Shown here piece after piece: positions 49,150 to 62,254 of a stretch of 64,000 bases of DNA. The notes beneath the pieces were generated by a model. That model saw only the letters and a program-made list of their open reading frames with translations. It did not search any database and was not told where the DNA came from. Origin of the DNA: Sindora glabra (taxonomy: Eukaryota; Streptophyta; Magnoliopsida; Fabales; Fabaceae). The first letter of the stretch is position 1. Every line of letters begins with the position of its first letter. The stretch spans positions 3,167,001 through 3,231,000 of the forward strand of contig CM035236.1 in the NCBI GenBank assembly GCA_020226215.1, given 5' to 3'. A program made the position numbers and the translations under genes.

Positions 49150-50515
49150 GAATTGAAAAAATTTATTTTTATTTATTAATTCAAATCATATTATTTAATA
49201 ATTCCATTCATTACATTTTTATTTAAAATTTCTTGGAACATTCTAAGATACCACTTATTATACTATTAATTTAAAGTTATGCTTATACATAACTATGGGA
49301 AATGGTGTCAGTTGCTTATTTAGATGTAAAAAACTAAATAAATAAATTTTACGAATGCTACTCATATTAAGCTAAAAAAATAAAATTGTTATCCTTCATT
49401 TTAAACAAAAAATATTAAAATACATGTAATTTTTATTTAATTAACAATAAATATTTATCTTTTATGTGTTTGTCCTTCAATTACATTTCCTTCCAAGGCT
49501 CCATTTGTTTCGACAAAAAATACTTTTTATAAAATAAAGTTATAAAATAAAAAGATAAGAGGAAATATTTTGTTTATTTAGTATTAAATATGAAGAATTT
49601 GAATTTTATACTTAAATTTTGCCTCCTTTAATTTTAGAAATATGAAATTTATAGATTGAATTTTATTAAACTTAGACTTAATATTTATTACCCTAATTAA
49701 TTAAATATGTTATCAAATAATGTGATTTTTTTAAAATTTTTAAATAAGAATTATAACATTATAATATATTAACTTTTAATAATTTTTTACATATAATTCA
49801 GCACATTATTCTTAAGTATTTAATTAAAATTTTTTATACATAATTTATTTTTATTACTTATATAACATAACTATTATATGTCATAAAATGATAAATAAAT
49901 AAAGTATTATAATATTATGATTCTTATTTAAAAATTTCTTAAAAGTATATAATCTGTATGTAATTAATTTTTTAAAAAATAAATTGTATCACATTTTAAA
50001 TTAACATAGTTTACTAATAAAATATTTATTTTTATGATGTAGATTATATTCTTATTTCATATTTAGTTAAATATTTTTATAGATATATACATCACATTAT
50101 GATAAAATATTGTTTAAAAATTTAATTTTATAATTTAAATCTCCTAACTAATAAGTTTATAAGAAAATAGATAAAAATATGTGTTTATTGAGATTTTAAT
50201 TATTCCAACGATCTTATGATAGTTACTGATTTTATTATATTATATATATTGTACAATATTACGAAAGTTAATAAAATTATTAATTTTTATTTAGAACCTT
50301 GAATAATTAGTACTAAAGAAACATCTAACATATAAAAAATTAAATCAAATAGAAATTAAATAAAAAATAAAAGTGAACAAAAAAAGGGGGCCACAAATTA
50401 AAAATAAGTAAAAATTTTAAAAAATGGGGGCCAAATTAAAATAAATAAAAAATAAGTATAAATTAAATTAAACAAAAAATAAACTAAATTAAAAATAAGT
50501 AAAAATTAAGCAAAC
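49150..50515. other. AT-rich 3' tail of MULE element 2
   Basis: Non-coding. It contains the left half of a Tourist-like end (GGCTCCATTTGTTTCG at about 49,497) similar to the MITE at 9,475, but no matching right end was found. The segment 50,065-50,270 aligns with the tail of element 1. Confidence 0.5.
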
Positions 50516-50519
50516 GGGA

Positions 50520-50728
50520 AAGGGAGAGCTCAGCTGATCAAGAGCTTGAGCTCCCCATGACCAACCAGGATTGATCATAAGGTAGAGGTCACTGTGACTA
50601 ATCAGGGCAGACTAATCACAGGACTTTGTCCCTCGTGATTAGTAAATTAAAAGTCCCAGTCATTACTTTTCCTAGCACAACATAATAGCCAATTGTCGTC
50701 TAATTATAAGCCTAATGATAAAAAAACC
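50520..50728 (-). repeat. Right terminal inverted repeat of MULE element 2
   Basis: Inverted partner of 41,803-42,010. It contains GAGCTTGAGCTCCCCATG (50,538), CATTACTTTTCCTAG (50,662) and CTAATTATAAGCCTAATG (50,699), and ends at 50,728 directly before the second CATTATCTTT. Confidence 0.9.
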
Positions 50729-50738
50729 CATTATCTTT

Positions 50739-53700
50739 TGTGAGGACAATGTATCCCCAAGAAATTACGGTACTATGAAAGAAATTATTAATGTGAATTA
50801 TAATTTTCTTTTCTTGTTACTTTCTAGACTAAAATAACATTGTATGTTTTTTTTTATTTTAACTTGATAAATTTTAGATTTTTTAGAGTAAATATAATAT
50901 TTAATTTTTTATTAATAAAAATAGTGATGATTAGATTTTTAAATTTTATAATTCATATTATTAATTTTTTTATTATTATAATTATTTATCTTTTTCTTTA
51001 TACATAATATTAAAATAAACAGTAAAAAGTAATATAACTAAAAATTAAGTATGTATTTGACATTAATAAAATAATATTTAACAATTAACTTTAATATTTT
51101 CATTCATTTTAACATTACAAATAAATAGAAAAATGAATAATTATAACACTATAAAAAGTAAGGAATCAATATTATTAATTATAAAATTTAAAGAATGTTA
51201 TAATCATTATGAATCAAAGATTAAAAGTTATATTTACTCTCACACAAAACAAGTTTATTGATAGAAAAAAATTGATACAAATTTAAAAATAAGATTTAGA
51301 AGGAATCTTAAATAATTGTAAATCTATATCTAAAAGACTTGTGATTCCTTTCATTAATTAATTAATTAATTAAGATTAAAATTTTATTTTAGTGCTAATA
51401 AAATTAAATTTATATCAATTGTATCTCTCATTAGTCTTTATAAAATTAAATTCATGTAAAATTTTAATCTTTCCTAACAGGAGATAGAGTTATTAAATTA
51501 TTTGATTCTTGTAAGATTGATTTTATCTTAAATTTTACTCCTTTCATATATGAGATGGAGTTACTTATTTATTGTACAACAAGAATAAAATTTGACATAA
51601 ATAAAAAATATAAAAATGTTATATACATAAAAAATGAATTTAAAATTAATTTTTAAATTTTTTATATTCATTAAATTAAATTTTACAAATATACTCTATT
51701 ATTATATATTTATTTAATAGTTCTTAATGTATATTTGAAACTTAATTTTGAATCCCACTATCAGTGCATATAGCATTACTATTTATGAAAAAGGTGATGA
51801 TATTATGGATTAAGTCTGCATCACCGTCAATTGACATAAATACTATGCATGACATTTTTTAAGAGATGAAAGTTAATGTGAGATATTTAATTTTTTTATT
51901 AATAATGTTGGATTGAATTCAAGTAACAAATTCATCTTTTACTATATTATATAAAAATACATAAAAATAGAAAAATTAACATGCATAAAATCTAGGCTAA
52001 AAGTCTAAAACCAAATTAAATTTTGCAAAGAAAAGTAGAGTTCTAAGAGATTAAAAATTTGAATATTAGTACTTTGAATTTGTGATAAAATAAATAATAT
52101 TAGATTTCAATTATGTCAATATGAATGGTTGAAATATGGTGATAAGAAATTTGTTAAATTAGTATAAAAAAATTAATCATATAATGTTAACGTTTGTAAT
52201 CATGATTTTGTGCTAATAAAACTGATTTATTGTAACATTTTTATTAATGGCGATGAGTTGAGATGAAGTGATGTTAATCCGCGACTGTGGGATGTGGGCT
52301 CTTAGGCCCAATTAGCCCTGTCAAAGCCCGGTTACAAATTACTGATAGCTGACCAATACGGCCTGGCGGCGTTTCGGAATCCAAAGACGAAGGGGGCAAA
52401 ATCATTATAAACAATGATTGGTTTTGCATATTTTAGTCACCCATAGGGTCCAATTAAAGGAACCAGAGACACGTGACATGATTCAATATTATTAAATCGA
52501 GGCTTTTATTTTAATAAAAAAAAAAGAATGAATATTGAATGGGCGCATGATCATGATATAGCAACTTCTGTAGCTATTGTAACATTTTTCTCTTCGTTTA
52601 CATCCGGTTTCCTATGTTCACAAGAAATTTCGCACCGAGCTGTCAGATGACTTATGCCCTTTTTAATTGTATTCTGATTTTGATTCCTTCCATTTTATAT
52701 TACGTTATTTTTAAAACGACAACAAGAATATTGGCATTTCTTAATGACTTAAATTTATGCCAACAACTTGTAGTTAACATGCTATATCAAAGGCAGGAGG
52801 GTAAATTATCTCCTTTAATTCTAGATGATTAAATTTTACATCCTTCAATTTTATAAATTTAAATATTATGTTATTAAATTATGTGAATTTTTTATAAATT
52901 TTTAAATAAGAGTCAACATATTGTAAGACATTAATTTATTTTATTTTTTATAATAATTTCACATTTTATATATAAGTATTTAATTAAAATATATTATATA
53001 TAATTTAATTTTTAATAATTAAATAACATAAAAATTACGTATGAAAGAATAATTAAAAAATTAACATACAATAATATTTTGATTATTATTTAAAAATTTT
53101 ATGAATAAAGAACATAATTTGATAAAATAATTAATCAAAAACTTACTTATATAAATAGGTCATTAAATATACCAACAAGTTAAGACTTTCTTAAAGCCTA
53201 AAATTATTTAATAACCTAATTATATTTATATACATAAATGCATGTGTTAAAATATATTATTATATGTTACATTATATTATTTATAATTATATTAACAACC
53301 AACTAAGTCGATCTAATATACTAACAAACCAAACCAAAAATAAATAGGGTTTGTACAAACTTGTTTAATTGATTAGGTTACACTAGGTTATATCAAAAGT
53401 AGATCAGGATGTAAATCTTTGATAAATTATCTGTTCTACTTGCATCTTTAGCCAAAATCTTATAAATTTTCCTTTAAAAAAAACTTAATTCATTTAAAAC
53501 TCAAGTTTTTCATACCGAGAGAACTCGACCTTTTTTGAGGAAAACTCCCTTTCCTTCCATGTATTTTATTGGCATCACATATGTCTTTCTCAAATTTGAA
53601 TTTCACTCAAACCTATTTTGAAGTAAAATAATGTTATTTTAAACTGGAATTATAAAATTTTCAATAAAATGATTAAAAAATAAAATATAATTTAAATATT

Positions 53701-55226
53701 TTTGTAATTAAAGATATATTTTGATTAAATTCAAATGATTAAAAAAAATCATACACTTACATTAAAATTTGACATTTTCATCGATCTTTTTTCTTTTTTT
53801 GCCCAAGAAAAGGGAGAAGGTATGTTATGATTACACTTAATATTCCTTATATTTAATAGTCCTTTTTTTAGAATTTTATATTTTCATCTCATCCAAAGAA
53901 GTACTTCTACAATTAGGAAATATAATGAAATTAACTTTTTCAATCGCAAGTTTTTTCTTAATGTCATCCCTTCTGATGAGAAAACTATTACACATATTTC
54001 CCCTCTAATTTTTAAATTTACTCAAACCTCCCTTGAAGTAAAATAATATTACTTTTAACTCAAAATTTGAAATTTTTAATAAATGGTCAAAAATAAAAAA
54101 TAATTTAAATATTTTTATGGTCAATAATGTATTTAGATCAAATTTAAATAATTAAAAATACTTTTACACCTATGTTAAAATTTAATAATTTAATCTACAT
54201 TTTTTTTTAGAAAAAGAGAGAGAAAAGGAAATTAACATTGATTACTCTCCTCTTATGTTGAACGTTTAGCTTTTAAGTTGAAGTAAAAAATTTAGTATGA
54301 CTAGCTCCTAACTTAGTGGTTTTATTAGACATATTTTAATTATTTAAACTTGATTAACATATATCTTTGATCATAAATATACAAATATTTTTTCTTATCA
54401 TTTCTTGGGGAAAGTTTAAATTTATATTTATATCTAAATTTTTTATAATTTAAGAAAAATTTGAATATATTTTGAATTTGAACTTTGTTAAAATTCAAAG
54501 AAAAGAATAATAAATTTATTCCAATTTTTTCAATAAAAATATGTGTGTGCGTGGACACTAAAAAATGAAAGTAGCTTGTTAATCTCTCCAATTTCCCTAA
54601 TAGAAATGAAGTTAACTTATTGGGATCTTGAAATAGTTGTCAAATTCATACACCCAAAGGATTGTTTGCAAAACTAAGTCATAGATATTTTTAAATTTGA
54701 ATCTTACATTTGCCTAATGATCTTCAAGGCATTCAATTTTCCAAATTTTGTGGTACTCTTTGAAAAGACCACTAGCACTGCCATAGGCAAAGCTTCTATT
54801 TTAGAAAATTCAAAAAACTCAAATATTTAAACCTTAAATAATACCTTACCTACAATCCAAACTTATCATTTTGAAAATTCAAAATGCTCAAATCTCAGGT
54901 TTGATGATGTAAATATGAAATGAAATGACGACAAGCACTTGCTGAAATTTTGATATAGATGTTACCAGTTTGACATTCTGAAGAGTACTAGAATTGTATA
55001 TGCCTCTAATTGTCGATCCCTTTACATTTATTGACATTAATGCATCTTTTACTTTTGAAGATGGCTTCTTCCTCCATCACTCTTTTATGGCGCCCGAAAA
55101 TCCACACTATGTCCTCTAGTCCAAACCAATGTATTAGCAACATTCTTCAAAATTTATAATTAATATTGGGCCTTGTTGCTATTTATTTAACTTGCAACAC
55201 CTAATTGATCAAGTATGTAAAACAAT
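50739..55226. other. AT-rich intergenic DNA between the MULE and copy B
   Basis: No gene was identified. A GC-richer island occurs at about 52,250-52,500 with an ACACGTGACA G-box-like word near 52,470, but no coding frame follows on either side. The 72-codon frame at 52,614-52,832 is an AT-biased Leu/Ile/Phe-rich translation and is not called. Confidence 0.5.
53570..54215. repeat. Diverged direct repeat of about 220 bp
   Basis: 53,585-53,800 and 54,000-54,215 share, in order: ACTCAAACCT, TGAAGTAAAATAAT(G/A)TTA, AATTTAAATATTTTT, TTAAAATTTGACATT or its variant, and a closing T-rich CTTTTTT or CATTTTTTT run. Spacing is preserved, so these are two copies of one sequence about 420 bp apart. Confidence 0.65.
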
Positions 55227-55235
55227 ATCAAGATT

Positions 55236-55763
55236 ATAGGTGAACAATGGGTTGGGCTACCGGCTTTTAGGCCAGACTTTTTATCCAAAATTGCATAAAA
55301 TATGTGTAGCTTGAGCTTGAGCTTGAGCTTGAACTTGACCCGTTGAATTTAAAAAAATTTGATTTGACTTAACCCATTTATTTTTTTACATATCTTGAAG
55401 ACCTAGTTCAAAAGTCCAAATATTAATTTTTTTACTTTTTAAATAAAAATAAAATTTAAAAATAAAAAATATATATTTAAAAAAATAATAGAATATTTAA
55501 ATATATAAAATATTTAATTATATTAAATTAATTTTTATATTAAAAAGAATTAAATATAACTATTTTTATAATATATAATTATATTTTTAAAATTAAATTA
55601 ATTTTATCAGGCCATTCGTTGCTTTTTTTCATGACTTGAACCTAACCCAAATAGTAATCGGGGCATAAAAAAGGCCTAATAGGTTATTAAATTATAAAAA
55701 AAGAGTCTAAATCCTCTATTTTTCTAGGCCAGGTTTATCCCGCCCAACCCATATATAGGTTTA
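55236..55763. mobile_element. MITE of about 528 bp with a 9-bp target duplication
   Basis: ATCAAGATT is repeated directly outside (55,227-55,235 and 55,764-55,772). The ends are inverted: AGGTGAACAATGGGTTGGGC at the left and GCCCAACCCATATATAGG at the right. The interior is an A/T-rich core with AAATATATAAAATATTTAAT, shared with the element at 56,850. The 8-9-bp duplication and inverted ends point to a non-autonomous hAT-like element. The superfamily is inference. Confidence 0.75.
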
Positions 55764-56444
55764 ATCAAGATTACACACTAATAATCGATCCTATAGTGCA
55801 CCATAGTCTTTTCCACCTTGATGAAAATAGTTATTTACTCACATTTGCTATAAGGTCCTGGAAACAAATATCATTAATTTCATAGTTTCTAGCATTGGTG
55901 ATAACTATTTTATCAATCAAAATATATAATTAAGTAGAATTTATATTTTTTTTCTAAAATTCTTTCATGCACAAATTTTTCTTCTCAAAGTAAAAAAAGA
56001 CTAAAAACCTTCTTTTGGCCTTCATGAATTGGGTTTATCTTAATTCTATTATTAACTAAAAGTTTATATTAATTTGATCCTTGTAAGATCAAAAAATTTG
56101 TAAGATTAAAATACAAGAATTTTTAATCTTGCAAAAATGAAATCGAGACAAACTTTTAGTTAGAAATGAAATTGAGACAAATTCAATTTCACTAGGACTA
56201 AAAGAGAATCTTAGTCATAAAAAATTTTCTTTCCTAAAATAACTTCTAAAAAAAATCATGTCAAAGAGTATTTAATGGAATGTCTATTATTTTTATATCT
56301 TATTTGATTAATTATTTTTTAATATATTACAATTATTTAATTTTCCATTCTCTTTTAAATAAATTCACCTATATTTTCCTTTGTTCTATATATAAATTTT
56401 CCTCCCAAAATAAAAAAATTATAAGAAAATTAGATAATGAGAGT

Positions 56445-56446
56445 AA

Positions 56447-56480
<34 letters not shown>
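56445..56480. repeat. Compound (GT)n(AT)n microsatellite
   Basis: GT run followed by AT run inside copy B. The corresponding place in copy A (about 25,115) has no expanded repeat. Confidence 0.9.
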
Positions 56481-56849
56481 AGTATATGCATGTCTTTATG
56501 ATTCTAATTATAATTTTTTAGCTATACAAATTATATTAATTTTATAATAATATTTTTTATAATATTTATTTATAAAATATAAAATACACATATATATTAA
56601 TTTTTAATTAAAAAAAGGAATCTCGTGCATGAATGAGAGTTAAAATAGTATATATCACAATTTCTTATATTTTTACTACAAATCAAACAACCCCTAAATA
56701 TACATACATATAATTTAATGAAAAGCTATTTTGGGTATCTCATATTAAAGTATAACCAAAATTGTTAAAAGTCTAATCCCTACTACACGAAATAGCCTAC
56801 TCCCTTTGCCTTAATTGAAGCAAGTTGATCGGTTTCGTATTAAGACACT

Positions 56850-57391
56850 AGAGGTGTACATGAATCAGGTCGGACGGGTTTTTGGCCAGGTCAAGCGAGC
56901 TAAATAGTAAAAAATTTGTGGCCCTAGCCCGGCTCGGCCTGATTGTATTTTAAAAAAATTTAGCTCAGCCTGGCCCAGCCCGACCCGACCCGATTATTAT
57001 AAGTATGGCCTGAATTCCGGTTCGATTACTCGATTATTTTAATTTTTTTATTTTTTAAGTAAAATTTTTTTAATATAAAAAATATAAATTTAAAGAGATA
57101 ATATAATACTTAAATATATAAAATATTTAATTATATCAAATTTAATTTTTTATATTAAAAATAATAAGATATAATTATTTTTTTAATATTTTATATTATA
57201 AAAAATAAATTAATATAATTGAATCGAGCTGAATCAAGTCAAACTTTGTTATTATGGCTCGACCCTGACCCGATTATTATTGGGTCATATAAAAAAAGTC
57301 CAACGGGCTTATCGAACAAATAAAATAAACTCAAATCCTACATTTTTTCAGTTCGATCCTAACGGGTCGCCCGACCCATGTACATTTCTAC
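56850..57391. mobile_element. MITE of about 542 bp, same family as 55,236-55,763
   Basis: It splits copy B at a site that is uninterrupted in copy A (AAGACACTCTAGTCC at about 25,372). The flanks are AAGACACT (56,842-56,849) and GAGACATT (57,392-57,399), an imperfect 8-bp target duplication. The ends are GAGGTGTACATG... and ...CCCGACCCATGTACATTTC, with inner GGTCGGACGGG/CCCGACC-like arms. The core shares TTAAATATATAAAATATTTA with the neighbouring MITE. Confidence 0.85.
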
Positions 57392-58289
57392 GAGACATTC
57401 TAATTAATCTTTATGTATATTGTTCAATTCCTAGATACAACAACTAGTGAAATTTAAATGTAAGATATATAAGTAGTTAAAAATAATAAAACGATTCAAG
57501 AAATTTCAATAAACTTAAATTTGAACATGTAATTTATTTATTTGGTAGTCGGGCGCCATAAAAATATTAAAATTGATTATCAATTTATCCACTACCACTA
57601 GGGTGCGAGCATGTCCGATCCACTTGAAAGTTGGAACTCCGGGCCAAGCATTTATAATCCCCTTGAACGTTAGCTGGCAGTGACAGATGTCACAATCGAA
57701 GTCATCAAGTTGGGCAATTTGACATACATAACTCATCTAGTCGTCTGACAGATATTCATTGGATTTTTCTGACTGTGAAAGACAAAAGATGGAAGACGTT
57801 TGCCATTACAATAACATTGTTTTCCACCGTACTTACAAATCGGAGGAAGAGAAGCGATTGCGGATTCAGTATCAAGTTTCAGATTGAAAAGTAAACGCAA
57901 AAATCGGACCGGGGATTGAGAAAACTGAAAATTTTCCCGCTGATAGTCAGACTCCTCTGAACTGAACAAATTAAGAATTTAAAATTAAATAAATAATAAT
58001 TAATAAAAATATTTTTTAAAATTTGTAATTACTTGCTTTTTTAATTTTTTATTAATAATTATGATATTTTAATTTATCTTTTAAAAGTACATCTAACCCG
58101 ATTTAATGTTAATGGCCAGGACTTTTAAGTCACCAATCATTTATGCTTTATTGCATTAGAATCAAATTATTTTTATACCAGTGGTACTTAAAATATTATA
58201 TTTTAAGCTTTTTTAAATACCAAAAAACATAATCAAGAGACAATATTTTGTGCCCTGTTGACGTAAAATCAACTATGCAATCTAATATC

Positions 58290-60095
58290 AATCTTAGAAT
58301 TCTTCTTCCGTACTTAAATTATAATTATTAGCATCGATATTTTGATTGACAATTTAATGAAATCATAACATATTATTTGTGTGAAAAAAAATTAGCTTAA
58401 TTATTTTTTATAAACTATTTAAATCAAATCTTAAATTTATTTTAATTTTATTTTAAACTCAGTTATTTTTTAATAAATTAATAGTTAAATAAAAAGTAAG
58501 GCCAAATATTTTTCTTTCTCTATACAAATTTAAAATCTTTTTCTTTAGACATTTCTTTTCTTTTCTTTTTTCTCTTTTTTTTGCTTCATACATACATATT
58601 TTAAAATTCATATTTGTTCATTATTTAAACTTTGCATGAAATAAAAAATTATTTTTTACTATTTAAAAATACTCATTTATATTAAAGCAAATGTTGCATT
58701 AAATGAAGAAAATTGTTATGCATCTTAAAAATTGAAAAAAGCTATATACTATATTTTTAAATACTTTACTTTAATTATTTTATCAACAATAAAGTCTTCA
58801 GTTGCTATAAATTGGTTGAAGAAAATATTGTTATATACATTGTAGACATTAATGTACTACATTCAAATAATTTTATACTTTTTCATTTAAACTAATCAAT
58901 TTTTTAATAAAAATTATGCTATTATTCTTTTTAATATAATATAATATTTTTTACTTTTTGTTCTTTTAAATTATTTAGATTTACATATAAAATCAACTAA
59001 TACTAAGAAATTATTATGAAAAACCAATATACATATACACATACTTATCTATGTACATAGGCACAAATACATTCTACCTAAAAATTAGAGATTAAAAATA
59101 TAATTTATTATTATAATTTTAATATGATATAAATAGTTCATTTTCAAACTTGATACATTAAATTTTTGGTTATATTTTCTTTCTCATTGTTAATCTCTAT
59201 TTTCTTTATGATTTCACATATTATGAAGAGAAAAATAATTTATCTCATTTATTTTTATTTTTATTTTATCTTACATAAAAATCATTAATAACAATAAATT
59301 AAATTAATAAAATAAATATTTTGTTTAAAAATCATAATATGTACATTATAAAATCTTGTGTTTAATATAATTTATAAGATGAAAAAAGTAAAAAGAAATA
59401 CACATACTATATTTTTATAAGTGTATGCATAATACTTTAATTTTTAAATAAAACTTATTTAATATATTTTAAACAAGTTTAGAAAATTTAAGTTATAAGA
59501 AAAATAATATGTATAAATATCATTTCTTTCAAAAGTATTAATGAATATTAAATTTTTATTAAAAATAATACTAAATTTTATTACTAAATTAAATAAGAAA
59601 TAAGTGAAATAAATTATTCAAAAAAAGAGACAAAGAAATAAAAAATAACTTCATAAAGTAAAAGTTTAAAATTTTATTTTATTAATTATTAACTAAATTT
59701 TATATTTTTAAAATGATTATGTGATAATTTTTTGAAAGAATTTTAATTTTGAAAGTTTAAAATTATAATGTATTATATGTAAACTTTAGTTAATAATCAT
59801 TAAATTAGATTTATTATATAATGAAATGGTGTAAAAATATGCATACAGATTAATATAGATAATTTATTTATATTACTTATTTCAACTTATTAGTGCATCT
59901 AAAATTAAAAAAAATATAAAATAAAAAAATCATATCCTTAATTTTTTACCTATTAAATAAGTCTTTTAATTATAAATATTAACCATCTATTTTTGTATTA
60001 TTAAAATTTAATAATTCTCATTCTACCATAAAATTAAAATATTAATATTCAGAAGACTTTTAGTCTGAAAGAATTATCCTAAATCCTAATATAAT
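58290..60095. other. AT-rich block present only in copy B, upstream of the P450 gene
   Basis: Copy A joins the flanking sequences directly (about 34,740-34,790). The block has no open frame and no inverted ends that I could see, so its nature is unknown. It lies 0.2-2 kb upstream of the P450 start codon and could contain regulatory DNA. Confidence 0.55.
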
Positions 60096-60225
60096 ATCTT
60101 CAAAGAAAAAAAATCATGTCTATGGGGATTACCGTTTGCTATTGCTTTAACTAATACAAAGCACAGCTGTCATATTGTATCTTCTAGCAAACCCAATACA
60201 TTGACAGTGCAAATAATTCTGGCTT

Positions 60226-60233
60226 ATTTTAAA
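60226..60233 (+). promoter_or_regulatory. Possible TATA box of the P450 gene
   Basis: TTTAAATATA lies about 90 bp upstream of the chosen ATG. It is the best TATA-like word near the gene, but the region is so AT-rich that this is weak. Confidence 0.25.
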
Positions 60234-60320
60234 TATATCATGTTGTGGATCTATATTAGAAGAATGCTCTGGATGCCCAACATTCACATTACCTTTTCAT
60301 ACAATTCCCAATTACCTAAA

Positions 60321-62177
60321 ATGGAATTAATTTCATCTATCCTGTTGTTTCTCTTCTTCACCTTCACCTTATTTCAAGTCCTCCGTGCAAGAAACAGCGG
60401 AGCAACACTCCGGAAGCTTCCACCAGGTCCCGCCCCTCTACCAATCATCGGAAACCTCTTGGAAATGGGCAAAAAGCCACACAAGTCGTTGGCCGAACTT
60501 GCCAAGGTTCATGGCCCCATTATGGCTCTGAAACTAGGCCAGTTAACCACCGTGGTGGTTTCCTCAGCCGACATGGCCGAAGCTGTCCTGCTAACTCACG
60601 ACCAATTTTTGTCCAATCGAACCGTTCCCGATGCCATCTCTGCTCTTAACCATGATAAGTACAGCTTGCCCTTCATGCCTGTTTCACATCGTTGGCGTAA
60701 CCTACGCAAAATATGCAACAACCAATTATTCGCCGGCGGGATCCTCGATGCCGGCCAACAACTCAGGCGTAAGAAAGTGCAAGAACTCTTCAGTGATATC
60801 CATGAAAGCAGCCTGATTGGTGAAGCAGTGGATATTGGAAGAGCAGCTTTCATGACAACTATCAATCTTTTATCAAACTCCATTTTCTCTGTGGATTTAG
60901 CTCAGACTAGCACAGCCGGAGAATTCAGAGAGATAGAGTCTAATATCATGAAAGAGGCTGGTAGGCCAAACTTGGCTGACTATTTTCCTGTTTTGAAGAA
61001 GCTGGACCCGCAAGGAGTCAGGAGGCGAATGGTTATCCACTGCAAGAAGATGATTGACATCTTCCATGGCTTAATTGACCAGCGCTTGATGTTGAGGGAA
61101 AAGACATCTTTTGCTTCCGACAACGATATGTTAGATGCCCTCCTCAACATTTCTCAAGGAAGCAGCGAGGAGATGGACACAACCAAGATTGAACACTTAT
61201 CACTGGTATTAATTCTCTTGTCTAGTGATTTGCACTATCAAACACTTTGCCTATTGGCATGCGAAAATTCTGTTAATTTTGAACAGCAAAATTATAAAGG
61301 GGACAAAATATCAACTGTATATGTTACATATTAACAATTTAAATCACATGTAAATAAAATGAAAATCAGTCCATAACCCTAATGGATGAATTTTTTTTTT
61401 TTTAATTTTTTAAACAAAGGCCAATTCCATTTAAATTGTGCTATATATCTAAGTACGAAGAATAATATATACAATATGGCTATCTACCTTTTCTAGTATT
61501 CATAATGGTTGTTGTGATTTATAAATTTCCTACTTTGTAATAACCATAGATATATGGGTTTTTAGGACCTATTTGCAGCTGGGACAGATACAACTTCATC
61601 AACGGTAGAATGGGCAATGGCTGAGCTACTCCACAACCCAAAGGCAATGTCAAAAGCAAAAGCAGAGCTCGAACAAACCATAGGCAAAGGTAAACCAGTG
61701 GAGGAAACCGACATTGATGGGCTCCCTTACCTGCAAGCAATACTGAAAGAGACCTTCAGGTTGCACCCGCCGGTTCCATTTTTACTACCTCGGAAAGCGG
61801 CGGAAGACGTGGAAATCAACGGCTACACTGTCCCAAAGGGCGCACAGGTGCTAGTTAACGTTTGGGCTGTTGGAAGAGACCCAAACACATGGGAAAGTGC
61901 CAATTTGTTTATGCCGGAAAGGTTCTTGGGGTCACATATTAATGTCAGAGGTCGGAATTTTGAGCTGACTCCGTTTGGTGCAGGGCGGCGAGTATGTCCT
62001 GGTTTGCCATTGGCGATGAGAATGGTCCAGCTGATGTTGGGGAACCTAATAAACTCGTTTGATTGGCAACTTGAAGGTGGAATGAAAGCAGAGGAAATGA
62101 ACATGGAAGATAAATTTGGAATTACATTAGAAAAGGCTCAACCTGTTCGTGCTATTCCAGTCAGCATAAACAAGTAA
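60321..62177 (+). CDS. Cytochrome P450, CYP76 family (geraniol hydroxylase-like)
   Basis: A haem-thiolate monooxygenase, anchored in the ER, that oxidises a small lipophilic substrate with electrons from NADPH-P450 reductase. Exon 1 is 60,321-61,205, the GT-AG intron is 360 bp, and exon 2 is 61,566-62,177. The joined protein has 498 residues, the normal length. Seen: N-terminal membrane anchor (residues about 3-21), proline hinge KLPPGPAPLPIIGN, I-helix AGTDTT (300-305), K-helix ETFR (Glu357, Arg360), PERF (412-415), and haem loop PFGAGRRVCPG with ligand Cys439. The intron position just before DLFAAGTDTT and the NSFDWQLEGG tail fit CYP76, whose members oxidise monoterpenols and other substrates; the substrate here is not known. 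The frame stays open 40 codons upstream, but the start was chosen because MELISSIL begins the anchor. The decayed paralogue is at 35,164-41,653. Confidence 0.93.
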
Positions 62178-62254
62178 GATGCGAAAATTATTGAAGGGAC
62201 ATTCACCCCTGGGTGGAATAGATAAGGTGGTGATGTTTACAAAATAAAAAATAT

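Larger units (their letters stand above)
41803..50728 (+). mobile_element. Complete Mutator-like element 2 with transposase and PMD genes, 8,926 bp
   Basis: Both ends are visible. The left end starts GGCTTTTTGGCCGTTAGG and the right end finishes CCTAATGATAAAAAAACC. The two termini are inverted copies over about 200 bp. CATTATCTTT is directly repeated outside both ends (41,793-41,802 and 50,729-50,738), a 10-bp target duplication within the usual 8-11 bp of MULEs. Inside are a transposase pseudogene (43.5-46.25 kb) and a PMD pseudogene (46.5-48.8 kb), both on the plus strand. It lies just 3' of the decayed P450. Confidence 0.93.

Noticed and set aside
49497..49700. Possible second Tourist-like MITE inside MULE element 2
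   Set aside because: The left end resembles the MITE at 9,475, but no inverted right end or TTA duplication could be found, so only a fragment may remain.
52614..52832. 72-codon ORF with Leu/Ile/Phe-rich product
   Set aside because: Follows base composition and lies in otherwise featureless A/T-rich DNA. No family recognised.
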